Source: a bacterium
GTDB lineage: Bacteria; UBP18; UBA7526
Assembly (NCBI GenBank): GCA_030615855.1
Contig: JAUWYL010000022.1
Span: 1-22,650 of the forward strand
DNA: 22,650 nucleotides
Direction: 5' to 3'
This document shows, one piece after another, positions 1 through 5,727 of the stretch. Numbering within the stretch: the first letter of the stretch is position 1; each line of letters starts with the position of its first letter. The position numbers and the translations under genes are program-made. The notes under the pieces are model-generated. The model was not told where the DNA came from. It saw only the letters and a program-made list of their open reading frames with translations, and made no database searches.

Positions 1-246
1 GACCAGGATTGCACCAGTCAGCCCAATTAAGGGTGCGACTAAGAAACCGGTTCTCCTGCTCCCTTCTGGTAATATGGTCTCTTTACTTAAGAGCTTCAAG
101 ATGTCAGCAAAGGGCTGGTACCAGGGGGGTCCCACCCTCCATTGGATCTTGGCGGTCAGTTTTCTATCTATCCAGGTGGAGAGTAATCCCACTATAGCGG
201 TAAAGATAAAGCCAGGAAAGATAATAAAGTAAAAGATTATTTTCAT
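1..246 (-). CDS. Complex-I subunit-1-like membrane protein (NuoH/HyfC/EchB family), 3' end cut off
   Basis: This is a partial gene that starts at the ATG at 246 and runs off the window at position 1, leaving 82 residues. Residues 3-25 form a hydrophobic membrane helix. They are followed by RVGPPWYQPFADILKLLSKE (37-56), the cytoplasmic loop typical of the subunit-1 family that forms the quinone/ion-channel interface in complex I and in group-4 membrane hydrogenases. The PPWYQPFAD wording is closer to hydrogenase-type members (HyfC, EchB, MbhM) than to classical NuoH, but this is a judgement from memory. A GAGGGA sequence precedes the start. It follows the polyferredoxin gene by 37 nt on the same strand, so the pair probably belongs to one membrane-bound hydrogenase or ferredoxin-oxidising complex whose other genes lie outside the window. 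Confidence 0.82.
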   Translation of the reverse strand, partial: MKIIFYFIIFPGFIFTAIVGLLSTWIDRKLTAKIQWRVGPPWYQPFADILKLLSKETILPEGSRRTGFLVAPLIGLTGAILV

Positions 247-268
247 CTTCACTTTCCCTCTATTAAAT

Positions 269-283
269 CCGCGTCATCCGTGG
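269..283 (-). repeat. Short oligomer-repeat remnant in spacer
   Basis: The 37-nt gap contains CCGCGTCATCCGTGG on the plus strand. This is the same class of near-repetitive (N)CGTCATC(N)GTGG sequence that fills several ribosomal-protein spacers (8943-9057, 14819-14854). It is a single unit, so the assignment rests on similarity only. Confidence 0.35.
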
Positions 284-760
284 TTATTCCTTCCTCCAGG
301 GTGTGAGATGGACGAGGAGGTTCTCGCCCACCAGATATTTATTCTTCTTCTCTGTCTCTCTAAACTCTCCATATTTCAAAGCACCATAGGGACAGCTCGG
401 GATACATACTGGCTTCTTTCCGTCTGCCCGATCGATACAGAAGTCACACTTTGAGACAAGATAGGGAATGACCTCGGGATATATGATGCCAAAGGGGCAG
501 GCTAAAGCGCAAGAGCCACAGCCGGTACAGAGTAGATTGCTTCTCTTCAAGGCCCCATCATTCTCCTTCTTCAGGGCTTCCTGGGGGCAAGAGGTGACAC
601 AAGGGGCCTCCTCACATTGGCGACAGACCAAGGCAAAGCTTGCTACTTCTCTTATGGAATCTATTCCCCTGTTGTCAGGATGATAGAAGTAACTACAATC
701 AATGACGCATTCTGGGCACTTAGAGCAGATATCGAGATCGATGAATAATCTCTTTTTCAT
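284..760 (-). CDS. Polyferredoxin-type electron-transfer subunit with four [4Fe-4S] sites (HycB/CooF/DmsB-like)
   Basis: The product is a 158-residue protein with sixteen cysteines in four groups: C12/15/18/22, C46/49/54/58, C78/81/84/88 and C105/108/119/123. This is the layout of the HycB/HydN/CooF/DmsB electron-transfer subunits, which wire a catalytic subunit to a membrane or soluble partner. It has no signal peptide, so it is cytoplasmic. The ATG directly follows the TAA of the TPR gene (no spacer), which implies translational coupling. With a hydrogenase-type membrane subunit just downstream and a diaphorase-like pair upstream, it probably passes electrons inside one redox complex. The family gives the fold with confidence; the partner is inferred. 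Confidence 0.88.
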   Translation of the reverse strand: MKKRLFIDLDICSKCPECVIDCSYFYHPDNRGIDSIREVASFALVCRQCEEAPCVTSCPQEALKKENDGALKRSNLLCTGCGSCALACPFGIIYPEVIPYLVSKCDFCIDRADGKKPVCIPSCPYGALKYGEFRETEKKNKYLVGENLLVHLTPWRKE

Positions 761-1513
761 TTAGAAGAACTTCCCTCGTAATTCTCTCAAGGTCTGGAGG
801 TTGCGGGCAGACTGCTTATCCTCAGGATCGATCTCTACTGCCTTTTTGAAGTGTTCCATAGCCTTATCTATGTCTCCCTTATAATAATAAGCGACCCCAA
901 TATAATGGTGGGCAGGAGCCATATCAGGATCCAGGGCTAAGACCTTATTGTACTGCTCAATAGTTTCTTCCAGAAGGCCCTTCCTGGCCAGGGCTGCGGC
1001 CAGATGATAGTGGATGATCTTGAATTCCGGGGCTTTCTTCTCAAAGAGTTTATACATCTCGATGGCTTTATCTAGATCGCCCTTATAGTAATTGACCAGG
1101 CCCAGTCTGAAGTAGGCGATATCGAGGTCGGGGTCTATCTTTATTGCCTTTTGGTATTCAGATAGAGCCTTATCCAACACACCTGCCCTATAGTATACCG
1201 AGCCCAGCTCATAGTGGGCGATGGCAAAGTTAGGATCGAGCCTTATCGTTTTCTTATAATCCCTGATTGCTTTACCCAGTTTCCCCTGATGGTAATAGAC
1301 GTTAGCCAGATCCTTATGAGCTAAGGTATTCTTGGGCTCTATCTCTATCGCTTTCTTATATTCTATAGTAGCCTCCTTTAACTTGCCTACCCGAATATAG
1401 CCCGAGGCTCTATCCATGTAGATTCGCGCACTTGCCTCCTTTAGTTTTGCACCACATTCCTTACAGAACTTGGCATCCCTTGGATTCTTTGTCTTACACC
1501 TGGGACATTTCAT
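761..1513 (-). CDS. Zinc-ribbon plus tetratricopeptide-repeat protein
   Basis: The 250-residue protein opens with a short zinc ribbon (C3, C6, C17, C20; CPRC then CKEC). It is followed by about six 34-residue TPR units from roughly residue 30 to 240, recognisable by recurring A-Y-LG-VYY-KG-LDKAI-Y-KA-IDP. TPRs bind protein partners, so a scaffold or assembly role is plausible, but no substrate can be read from the sequence. A perfect AGGAGG lies 6 nt before the ATG. It sits between two iron-sulfur electron-transfer genes in the rex-led unit, which is unusual company for a zinc-ribbon TPR protein and suggests a role in assembling or docking that complex. That last point is inference. Confidence 0.85.
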   Translation of the reverse strand: MKCPRCKTKNPRDAKFCKECGAKLKEASARIYMDRASGYIRVGKLKEATIEYKKAIEIEPKNTLAHKDLANVYYHQGKLGKAIRDYKKTIRLDPNFAIAHYELGSVYYRAGVLDKALSEYQKAIKIDPDLDIAYFRLGLVNYYKGDLDKAIEMYKLFEKKAPEFKIIHYHLAAALARKGLLEETIEQYNKVLALDPDMAPAHHYIGVAYYYKGDIDKAMEHFKKAVEIDPEDKQSARNLQTLRELRGKFF

Positions 1514-1528
1514 CTTTCTACCTCCTTT

Positions 1529-2416
1529 TCAAACAAAGGGGTTGGGAACCTCCTTGATCTGACTATATTTAAAGACCGGCCCATCCTTACAGACATAGTA
1601 TCTTCCAATCATGCAGTGGCCACACTGGCCCAATCCACAGGACATATTCCTCTCCATGGAGAGATAGGTATTTTTTGGTGAGTATCCAAGGTCGATGAGC
1701 TTTAGGGTAGTAAACTTCATCATAATGGGTGGGCCACAGACAATGGCAATAGACTTCTTAAGATCGAGAGTAAGATTATTCAATAAGGTGGTAACCAGAC
1801 CAACCCTGCCCCTCCACTTCCTATCCCCCTTATCTACCGTAATGCGCAGCTCCACCCTTTCCTCTTCCCCCCATTTTCTCAGGCCCTTCTTATAGATTAG
1901 GTCTTTCGGGGTGCGAGCTCCATAACAGAGTAGGATCTCTTTATACCTATCTATATCATGCAAAAGGGTCAAGAAGAGGGATCTCAAGGGAGCAAGGCCC
2001 ACCCCTCCTCCTACAATCAGAATCTCCTTCCCCTTAAACTCATCCAGGGGATAGCCAGTACCATAAGGACCCCTCAGGCCAACCTTCTGACCCTTCTTCA
2101 GCTTATGTAATGCTTCGGTAACCCGGCCAACTTTCATTACCGTTACTTCCAGGGTCTCTTTCTCATGGGGAGAAGAGGAAGGAGTAAAGGGGGCTTCCCC
2201 GACACCGGGAACAGTTAGCTGGACAAACTGGCCTGCTTTGAACTCCAGAGGTTCTCTGGGGGATAGGAGGAAAGTCTTTATCTCTGGGGTCTCTCTAATA
2301 ATCTCCTCAATCCTTGCTTCAATGGGCAGGTAAACCTCGTTAGAAGTAATCCGTCCCTTTCGGGATCGGATGCCTCGCCTTTGACGAGGACTTCTAACGG
2401 GGTAAAGATTCCTCAC
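1529..2416 (-). CDS. FAD/NAD(P)-binding oxidoreductase with [2Fe-2S] site (sulfhydrogenase gamma / PyrK-like)
   Basis: The product is 295 residues. An FAD-binding barrel (about 32-125, with an APFTPSSS flavin loop at 75-82) is followed by a Rossmann NAD(P) domain with GGGVGLAP (136-143) and CGPP (227-230). A C-terminal [2Fe-2S] motif uses C260, C265, C268 and C276. This matches the HydG/ShyC and PyrK electron-transfer subunits that exchange electrons between NAD(P)H and iron-sulfur partners. The start is GTG at 2416, overlapping the TGA of the upstream gene as GTGA. Residues 2-28, rich in Arg and unlike the family, are encoded by a palindromic element (2335-2402). No in-frame ATG follows it before the conserved domain, so the element appears to be translated. 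It most likely pairs with the 2413-3435 product as a diaphorase module. Confidence 0.88.
   Translation of the reverse strand: MRNLYPVRSPRQRRGIRSRKGRITSNEVYLPIEARIEEIIRETPEIKTFLLSPREPLEFKAGQFVQLTVPGVGEAPFTPSSSPHEKETLEVTVMKVGRVTEALHKLKKGQKVGLRGPYGTGYPLDEFKGKEILIVGGGVGLAPLRSLFLTLLHDIDRYKEILLCYGARTPKDLIYKKGLRKWGEEERVELRITVDKGDRKWRGRVGLVTTLLNNLTLDLKKSIAIVCGPPIMMKFTTLKLIDLGYSPKNTYLSMERNMSCGLGQCGHCMIGRYYVCKDGPVFKYSQIKEVPNPFV
2335..2402 (-). repeat. 68-nt cloverleaf-like palindromic element inside a coding region
   Basis: The outer arms 2338-2347 and 2390-2399 pair perfectly over 10 bp, and extend to 2335/2402 with one G-T wobble. Inside are two further hairpins: 2349-2371 (ATCCG and TCCC pairing with GGGA and CGGAT around a TTTC loop, one bulge) and 2373-2389 (CCTCG/CGAGG, 7-nt loop). 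Together they make a three-way junction. The element lies in frame at the 5' end of the oxidoreductase gene and carries no stop codon in that frame. Confidence 0.8.
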
Positions 2417-3435
2417 TTGCTCTCCTCTAATTTCTTGAGTACTTCTCTCATGTCTATCTTGCCCAAACAGCCTTCAACGCACCTTCCGCATCCGGTACAC
2501 ATATAGAGACCAAAGTCATCCTTAAAGTAGTCAAGTTTATGTAAATAGCGATGGCGTAGCCTTTCAGCCAGCCTCGCCCTGGGATTGGCGCCTCCGGCTA
2601 CCTGGGCAAATCCTATATATTGGCAGGAGTCCCACATCCTCATACGATTGAAAGCCCTCTTCTCTTTCTCATCGTATAATAAATAGCAGTGGCAGGTAGG
2701 GCAGATATTGGTGCAGAGTCCGCACTCCACACAATCTCCGGCCTCCTCTTCCCAGAGAGGCGAATCATAATTCTTCTTAACTATCTTTTGATAGGACTTT
2801 TTAGTCTTAAAGGAAGTGTTGGTAGCCTTAAGTAAATTCAAGGTTTTCTTTCTATTCTCCTTCTGCTCCTCTATTTGCTCTCCTGATGGTCGATTAAAGA
2901 AATCCTTAAATCGGGAGATAAGTTCCTCCCCTTTTTCGCTTCCCACTTCAACTAAAAAGCTCTCTTTTAGGGGGGAAAGGTTGAGATCGAAGCCCTTTCT
3001 CGGATAGGGCTCAAGATCTACTAGATTGCAGAAACAGGCATCCTTGGGTTTAGTACAGTCACTACTTATTAGGATGGTGTTCTTCCTCTCTTTTAGATAG
3101 AAAGGCTCTTTATATTCGCCCTCTATAAATACCTTATCCAGGATCTCCAGGGATTGTAAATCGCAGGCCTTCACCCCCAGGAAAATTCTTAGGCCTTCAC
3201 CCTTTTTTATTCTGGAAGGAGAAGGATAAGTAGCCACCCTCTGATTGAGGGAAAAGAAGTAAACCTTCAGGGGCCCAATGGTCCTCACTTCTCCTAAGAT
3301 TATCTCCTCCTCAGATATAAACTTTTGATAGACGAGGTTGCCATTAATCTCTTTTGGATGGTAGAGGGGAGCTTCCTGGGATAGCCTCTCTACCCAGCGC
3401 CTAAAATTTATTTTAGAAAGATAATGAACATCCAT
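2413..3435 (-). CDS. 4Fe-4S dicluster protein, sulfhydrogenase/hydrogenase beta-subunit-like
   Basis: The product is a 340-residue soluble protein. Its C-terminal half holds two ferredoxin-type clusters, C235/238/241/245 (DCVECGLCTNICP) and C313/316/319/323 (CTGCGRCVEGC). Between them, around 263-296, lie conserved Arg/Trp/Asp segments (RMRMWDSCQY, NPRARL). The N-terminal half carries further cysteines at C91 (GVKACDL) and C127/C134/C136. This layout is that of the HydB/ShyB beta subunit of sulfhydrogenases and related anaerobic reductases, which relay electrons between the FAD subunit and a hydrogenase. The neighbouring FAD gene overlaps by 4 nt, as in known hydB-hydG pairs. No [NiFe] large or small subunit is inside the window. 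Start choice is moderate: only AAGAGA lies upstream, and a nearby ATG in another frame exists. Confidence 0.85.
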   Translation of the reverse strand: MDVHYLSKINFRRWVERLSQEAPLYHPKEINGNLVYQKFISEEEIILGEVRTIGPLKVYFFSLNQRVATYPSPSRIKKGEGLRIFLGVKACDLQSLEILDKVFIEGEYKEPFYLKERKNTILISSDCTKPKDACFCNLVDLEPYPRKGFDLNLSPLKESFLVEVGSEKGEELISRFKDFFNRPSGEQIEEQKENRKKTLNLLKATNTSFKTKKSYQKIVKKNYDSPLWEEEAGDCVECGLCTNICPTCHCYLLYDEKEKRAFNRMRMWDSCQYIGFAQVAGGANPRARLAERLRHRYLHKLDYFKDDFGLYMCTGCGRCVEGCLGKIDMREVLKKLEESK

Positions 3436-3483
3436 AAAAGTCTCTTTCGAAATAGTCTGTGCTTTTTGGAGTCTTTTCCAAAA

Positions 3484-3505
3484 GCAACGTTAAGTTTAAC
3501 GTTGC
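3484..3505 (-). terminator. Perfect 10-bp hairpin between rex and the next gene, terminator- or attenuator-like
   Basis: GCAACGTTAA and TTAACGTTGC form a perfect stem with a 2-nt loop. On the minus strand it is followed by TTTT and then GG, so the U-tract is short. It begins 16 nt after the rex stop codon. It could limit read-through from rex into the electron-transfer genes, or process the transcript. A second, bulged hairpin (3461-3485) overlaps its foot, so the two could be alternatives. Confidence 0.5.
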
Positions 3506-3521
3506 CATTTTTTCACAAACT

Positions 3522-4154
3522 TTATCTTCCTCTCCTACTTAAAAAGAATGAGAGATTCTCAAGTTTTAAGGAAAGATCGACATTACTCAGTCTGACATCT
3601 TTAGGTACGGATATTCTTGCGGGAGCAAAGTTTAAAATGGCCTTTATTCCTGCCTTGGTTAATAGATTAGCCACCTCCTGGGCTGCAGGAGCAGGCACGG
3701 TAATGATCCCTATCTCGGTTCTTTCCTTTCGGATGATGGGCTTTAACTGGGTGATATCGTGGATCACTATTCCTGCCCACTTTTTACCAATCTTCTTGGG
3801 ATCGTTATCGAAGACAGCAACGATATAAAATCCCTGTCTTTTAAAGCCTTTATAGGCCAGAAGAGCGCTCCCTAAATTTCCCACCCCTATCAGGGCTACC
3901 TTCCACTTCCTGGTCAGGCCCAGAATCTTCTGGATCTCTCTCTTAAGCTTTGTTGTTTCATATCCCATCCCTGGTTTACCGAACTGGCCAAAAAGGCTTA
4001 AGTCCTTCCTCACCTGGCTATCGTTTATATCCAACTCCTCTGCTAACTGATAGGAGGCAGTATTATCAAAACCCATCCTCCCCAGTTCATCTAAGACCCG
4101 GAGATAACTGGATAATCGAGCAATGGTTGTTTCTGGTATTTTGGTTTTCCTCAC
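3522..4154 (-). CDS. rex: Redox-sensing transcriptional repressor Rex
   Basis: Rex senses the NADH/NAD+ ratio and represses fermentative, hydrogenase and respiratory genes when NADH is low. The protein has an N-terminal winged helix (recognition segment around VRKDLSLFG) and a Rossmann NAD(H) domain with GVGNLG, followed by FDNDPKKIG, which binds the adenosine ribose. I place the start at GTG 4154 (210 residues). It is preceded at 8 nt by GGTGAGG, and the resulting N-terminus (RKTKIPETTIARL) matches the family. The longer ATG start at 4184 has no Shine-Dalgarno and sits 2 nt from a Rex operator. Two operators upstream imply autoregulation, and the downstream redox genes on the same strand are probable targets. 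Confidence 0.93.
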   Translation of the reverse strand: MRKTKIPETTIARLSSYLRVLDELGRMGFDNTASYQLAEELDINDSQVRKDLSLFGQFGKPGMGYETTKLKREIQKILGLTRKWKVALIGVGNLGSALLAYKGFKRQGFYIVAVFDNDPKKIGKKWAGIVIHDITQLKPIIRKERTEIGIITVPAPAAQEVANLLTKAGIKAILNFAPARISVPKDVRLSNVDLSLKLENLSFFLSRRGR

Positions 4155-4186
4155 CAACTTTTCCTCACCAGTATCCTTCCCCATAG

Positions 4187-4206
4187 TTTGTGAATTTTTT
4201 CACAAA
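4187..4206. promoter_or_regulatory. Rex operator, proximal site
   Basis: TTTGTGAATTTTTTCACAAA has perfect 8-nt arms (TTTGTGAA/TTCACAAA) around TTTT. This matches the established Rex consensus TTGTGAAWWWWTTCACAA. It lies 32 nt before the preferred rex start. Confidence 0.9.
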
Positions 4207-4224
4207 GTTAGGAAAAAAGAAGAG

Positions 4225-4244
4225 TTTGTGAAATTTTTCACAAA
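4225..4244. promoter_or_regulatory. Rex operator, distal site
   Basis: TTTGTGAAATTTTTCACAAA has perfect 8-nt arms. It is 38 bp from the proximal site, and both are followed by GTTAGGAAAAA, so the operator and its flank form a tandem duplication. It lies just downstream of the possible -10 at 4253-4260. Confidence 0.9.
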
Positions 4245-4258
4245 GTTAGGAAAAAATA

Positions 4259-4284
4259 TATATTGACTTAGGTAAGTCAATATA
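4259..4284. promoter_or_regulatory. 26-nt palindrome, operator-like, owner unknown
   Basis: TATATTGACTTA and TAAGTCAATATA are perfect 12-nt arms separated by GG. It is not a Rex site. It contains a -35-like TTGACT on the minus strand (4275-4280), followed at 14-16 nt by TATATT or TATTTT. Its position between two promoter-like elements and the Rex sites suggests a binding site for another dimeric regulator. Confidence 0.6.
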
Positions 4285-4288
4285 AATA

Positions 4289-4317
4289 ACATTAACATAC
4301 TATTTGGGGTTTGTCAA
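4289..4317 (-). promoter_or_regulatory. Candidate rex promoter
   Basis: On the minus strand TTGACA (4312-4317) is followed after 17 nt by TAATGT (4289-4294). The -35 sits in a small GGGGTT-TGTC-AACCCC dyad (4306-4321). The region is AT-rich and non-coding between the M23 gene and rex. A second overlapping promoter may use TTGACT at 4275-4280. Confidence 0.5.
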
Positions 4318-4453
4318 CCCCGTTTAGAAATTTTTTTAAAATGTTGTATTCTAATGCGACACTTTGCTCAAGGTCAAATTGCAAATCATAAGATTTAACC
4401 TTAGATCACATAAGAATTTCTACCGGGGTTAAGAACAAAGTTAAAGTTCTTAT
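4318..4453. other. AT-rich spacer downstream of the M23 gene
   Basis: No ORF or RNA gene is recognisable. A weak 6-bp stem (AAGAAC 4431-4436 with GTTCTT 4446-4451) lies just after the M23 stop but lacks a U-tract on the minus strand. The termination point of the upstream unit is therefore not evident here. Confidence 0.4.
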
Positions 4454-5656
4454 TCAAGGTTCAGGAAGGGTCTCAAGTTGGGCGAGGCGGGTCTCTTTTA
4501 TTTTATTGAACTCTTTTAGGTACTCTTTCTTGACCGATTTTACTGGGGGGAACTTTAATCTCAAGAAGTTGATGTATCTTCCGTTCTTAATTATTCTGAA
4601 GTCTAAATGGGGGCCGGTGGAGAGGCCACTTGAACCGACATAGCCGATGACCTGGCCCTGGTGCACCTTTGCTCCAGTTCTTATTCCTTTAGCGTATCTC
4701 CTCAGATGGCCGTAGGTGGTATAATATCCTTTTTTGTGCTTTATCTTGATAAACTTCCCGAAGCCCCCCTTCCACCCCTTATAGACCACCCTCCCCTCTC
4801 CAATACTTCTTACCGGTGTTCCGATGGGGGCGGCATAATCGATACCTGGATGAGGACGATAGACCTTCAAGATGGGATGGAACCTGCGATATGAGAAGTA
4901 GGAGCTTATTCTCCTATAACTTAGAGGGGACCTTAAGAATTGCTTCCTTAGAGATTTCCCTTCTTCTGTGAAGTAGCCCCTATGGCCTTCAGGATCCTCG
5001 AAGTAGATGGCGGTATGGGTCTTGTGTCTATTGATATACTGGGCAGCGAGTATCCTGCCATCCGCTAACTTCTTCTCATCCTGCCAGTATTCTTCCCATA
5101 CCAGCCGGAAAGTATCTCCTGGTCGGGGCTCGGTCAAGAAGTCTATCTCCCAGTCGAAGATATCGGCAAAGTCCATGGTCAGAGAAGGCTTCTGACCAGC
5201 GGCTATCATGGCCTCATAAAGGGAGGCCTCTATTCTCCCTTCTACCCTGGCGATCCTCTTCTCAACCGGCAATCTCTCCTTCTTTGCTACTAACTTTCCA
5301 GACTCGTCTTTCTCTATAAGATAGAAGTCGATGGGGCTTACGGTAGTGTAGTATTTAAAATTTTTAAAGTGCCCTTCTAAGTTCCTCTCCAGTTCATAGC
5401 GATCACCGATCTGGGATCTTCTGACATCGAAGACTGGTTTGAGAGCCTTCTCTAAAAGGATTATCTTATCCTTCGGTATCCCTTCCCTTACCAGGGCGAG
5501 GTACAAGGACTCCCCTTTTCTGATCTCTCCCGCCACCACCTCAGTCAGGGAGGAGATGAGTTCCTCCTGGCGGAGATGCTCTACCTTCCTTAAGATAAAA
5601 AGAAAGGCAACGATCACTAGAAAAAGAACAAAAAGGAAAAAAAATCTTTTTCTCAT
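4454..5656 (-). CDS. Membrane-anchored M23-family peptidoglycan metallopeptidase
   Basis: The product is 400 residues. A single N-terminal hydrophobic segment (about 5-22) with a basic start anchors it in the inner membrane. An extended region (30-240) resembles the OapA/Csd3-type inhibitory and LysM-like domains. The M23 (LytM) domain spans about 245-365. Zinc and catalytic residues visible are H269 and D273 (HPGID), H317 (YGHL) and H350 (GPHLDF). The usual HxH motif reads H350-L-D352, so the third ligand would be Asp. The family cleaves peptide cross-links of peptidoglycan in the periplasm. The gene starts 9 nt after the terminator that follows rplQ and has no good Shine-Dalgarno. Family assignment is firm; activity is not, given the altered motif. 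Confidence 0.88.
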   Translation of the reverse strand: MRKRFFFLFVLFLVIVAFLFILRKVEHLRQEELISSLTEVVAGEIRKGESLYLALVREGIPKDKIILLEKALKPVFDVRRSQIGDRYELERNLEGHFKNFKYYTTVSPIDFYLIEKDESGKLVAKKERLPVEKRIARVEGRIEASLYEAMIAAGQKPSLTMDFADIFDWEIDFLTEPRPGDTFRLVWEEYWQDEKKLADGRILAAQYINRHKTHTAIYFEDPEGHRGYFTEEGKSLRKQFLRSPLSYRRISSYFSYRRFHPILKVYRPHPGIDYAAPIGTPVRSIGEGRVVYKGWKGGFGKFIKIKHKKGYYTTYGHLRRYAKGIRTGAKVHQGQVIGYVGSSGLSTGPHLDFRIIKNGRYINFLRLKFPPVKSVKKEYLKEFNKIKETRLAQLETLPEP

Positions 5657-5665
5657 TTTCTTAAC

Positions 5666-5690
5666 AAAAAACCCCCGAGATATGGGGGGC
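5666..5690 (-). terminator. Intrinsic terminator after rplQ
   Basis: On the minus strand GCCCCCC, a 7-nt loop (ATATCTC) and GGGGG are followed by TTTTTT. The hairpin sits 38 nt after the rplQ stop and ends the ribosomal-protein transcript. It finishes only 9 nt before the M23 start codon, so it may act as an attenuator for that gene. Confidence 0.85.
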
Positions 5691-5727
5691 TTTGGTTAGG
5701 AAGCCTTTCATTCTAATTCGGACCCTC

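Noticed and set aside
9-197. 62-codon open frame on the plus strand
   Set aside because: It is antisense to the NuoH/HyfC-like gene, has no SD, and its translation has no family features.
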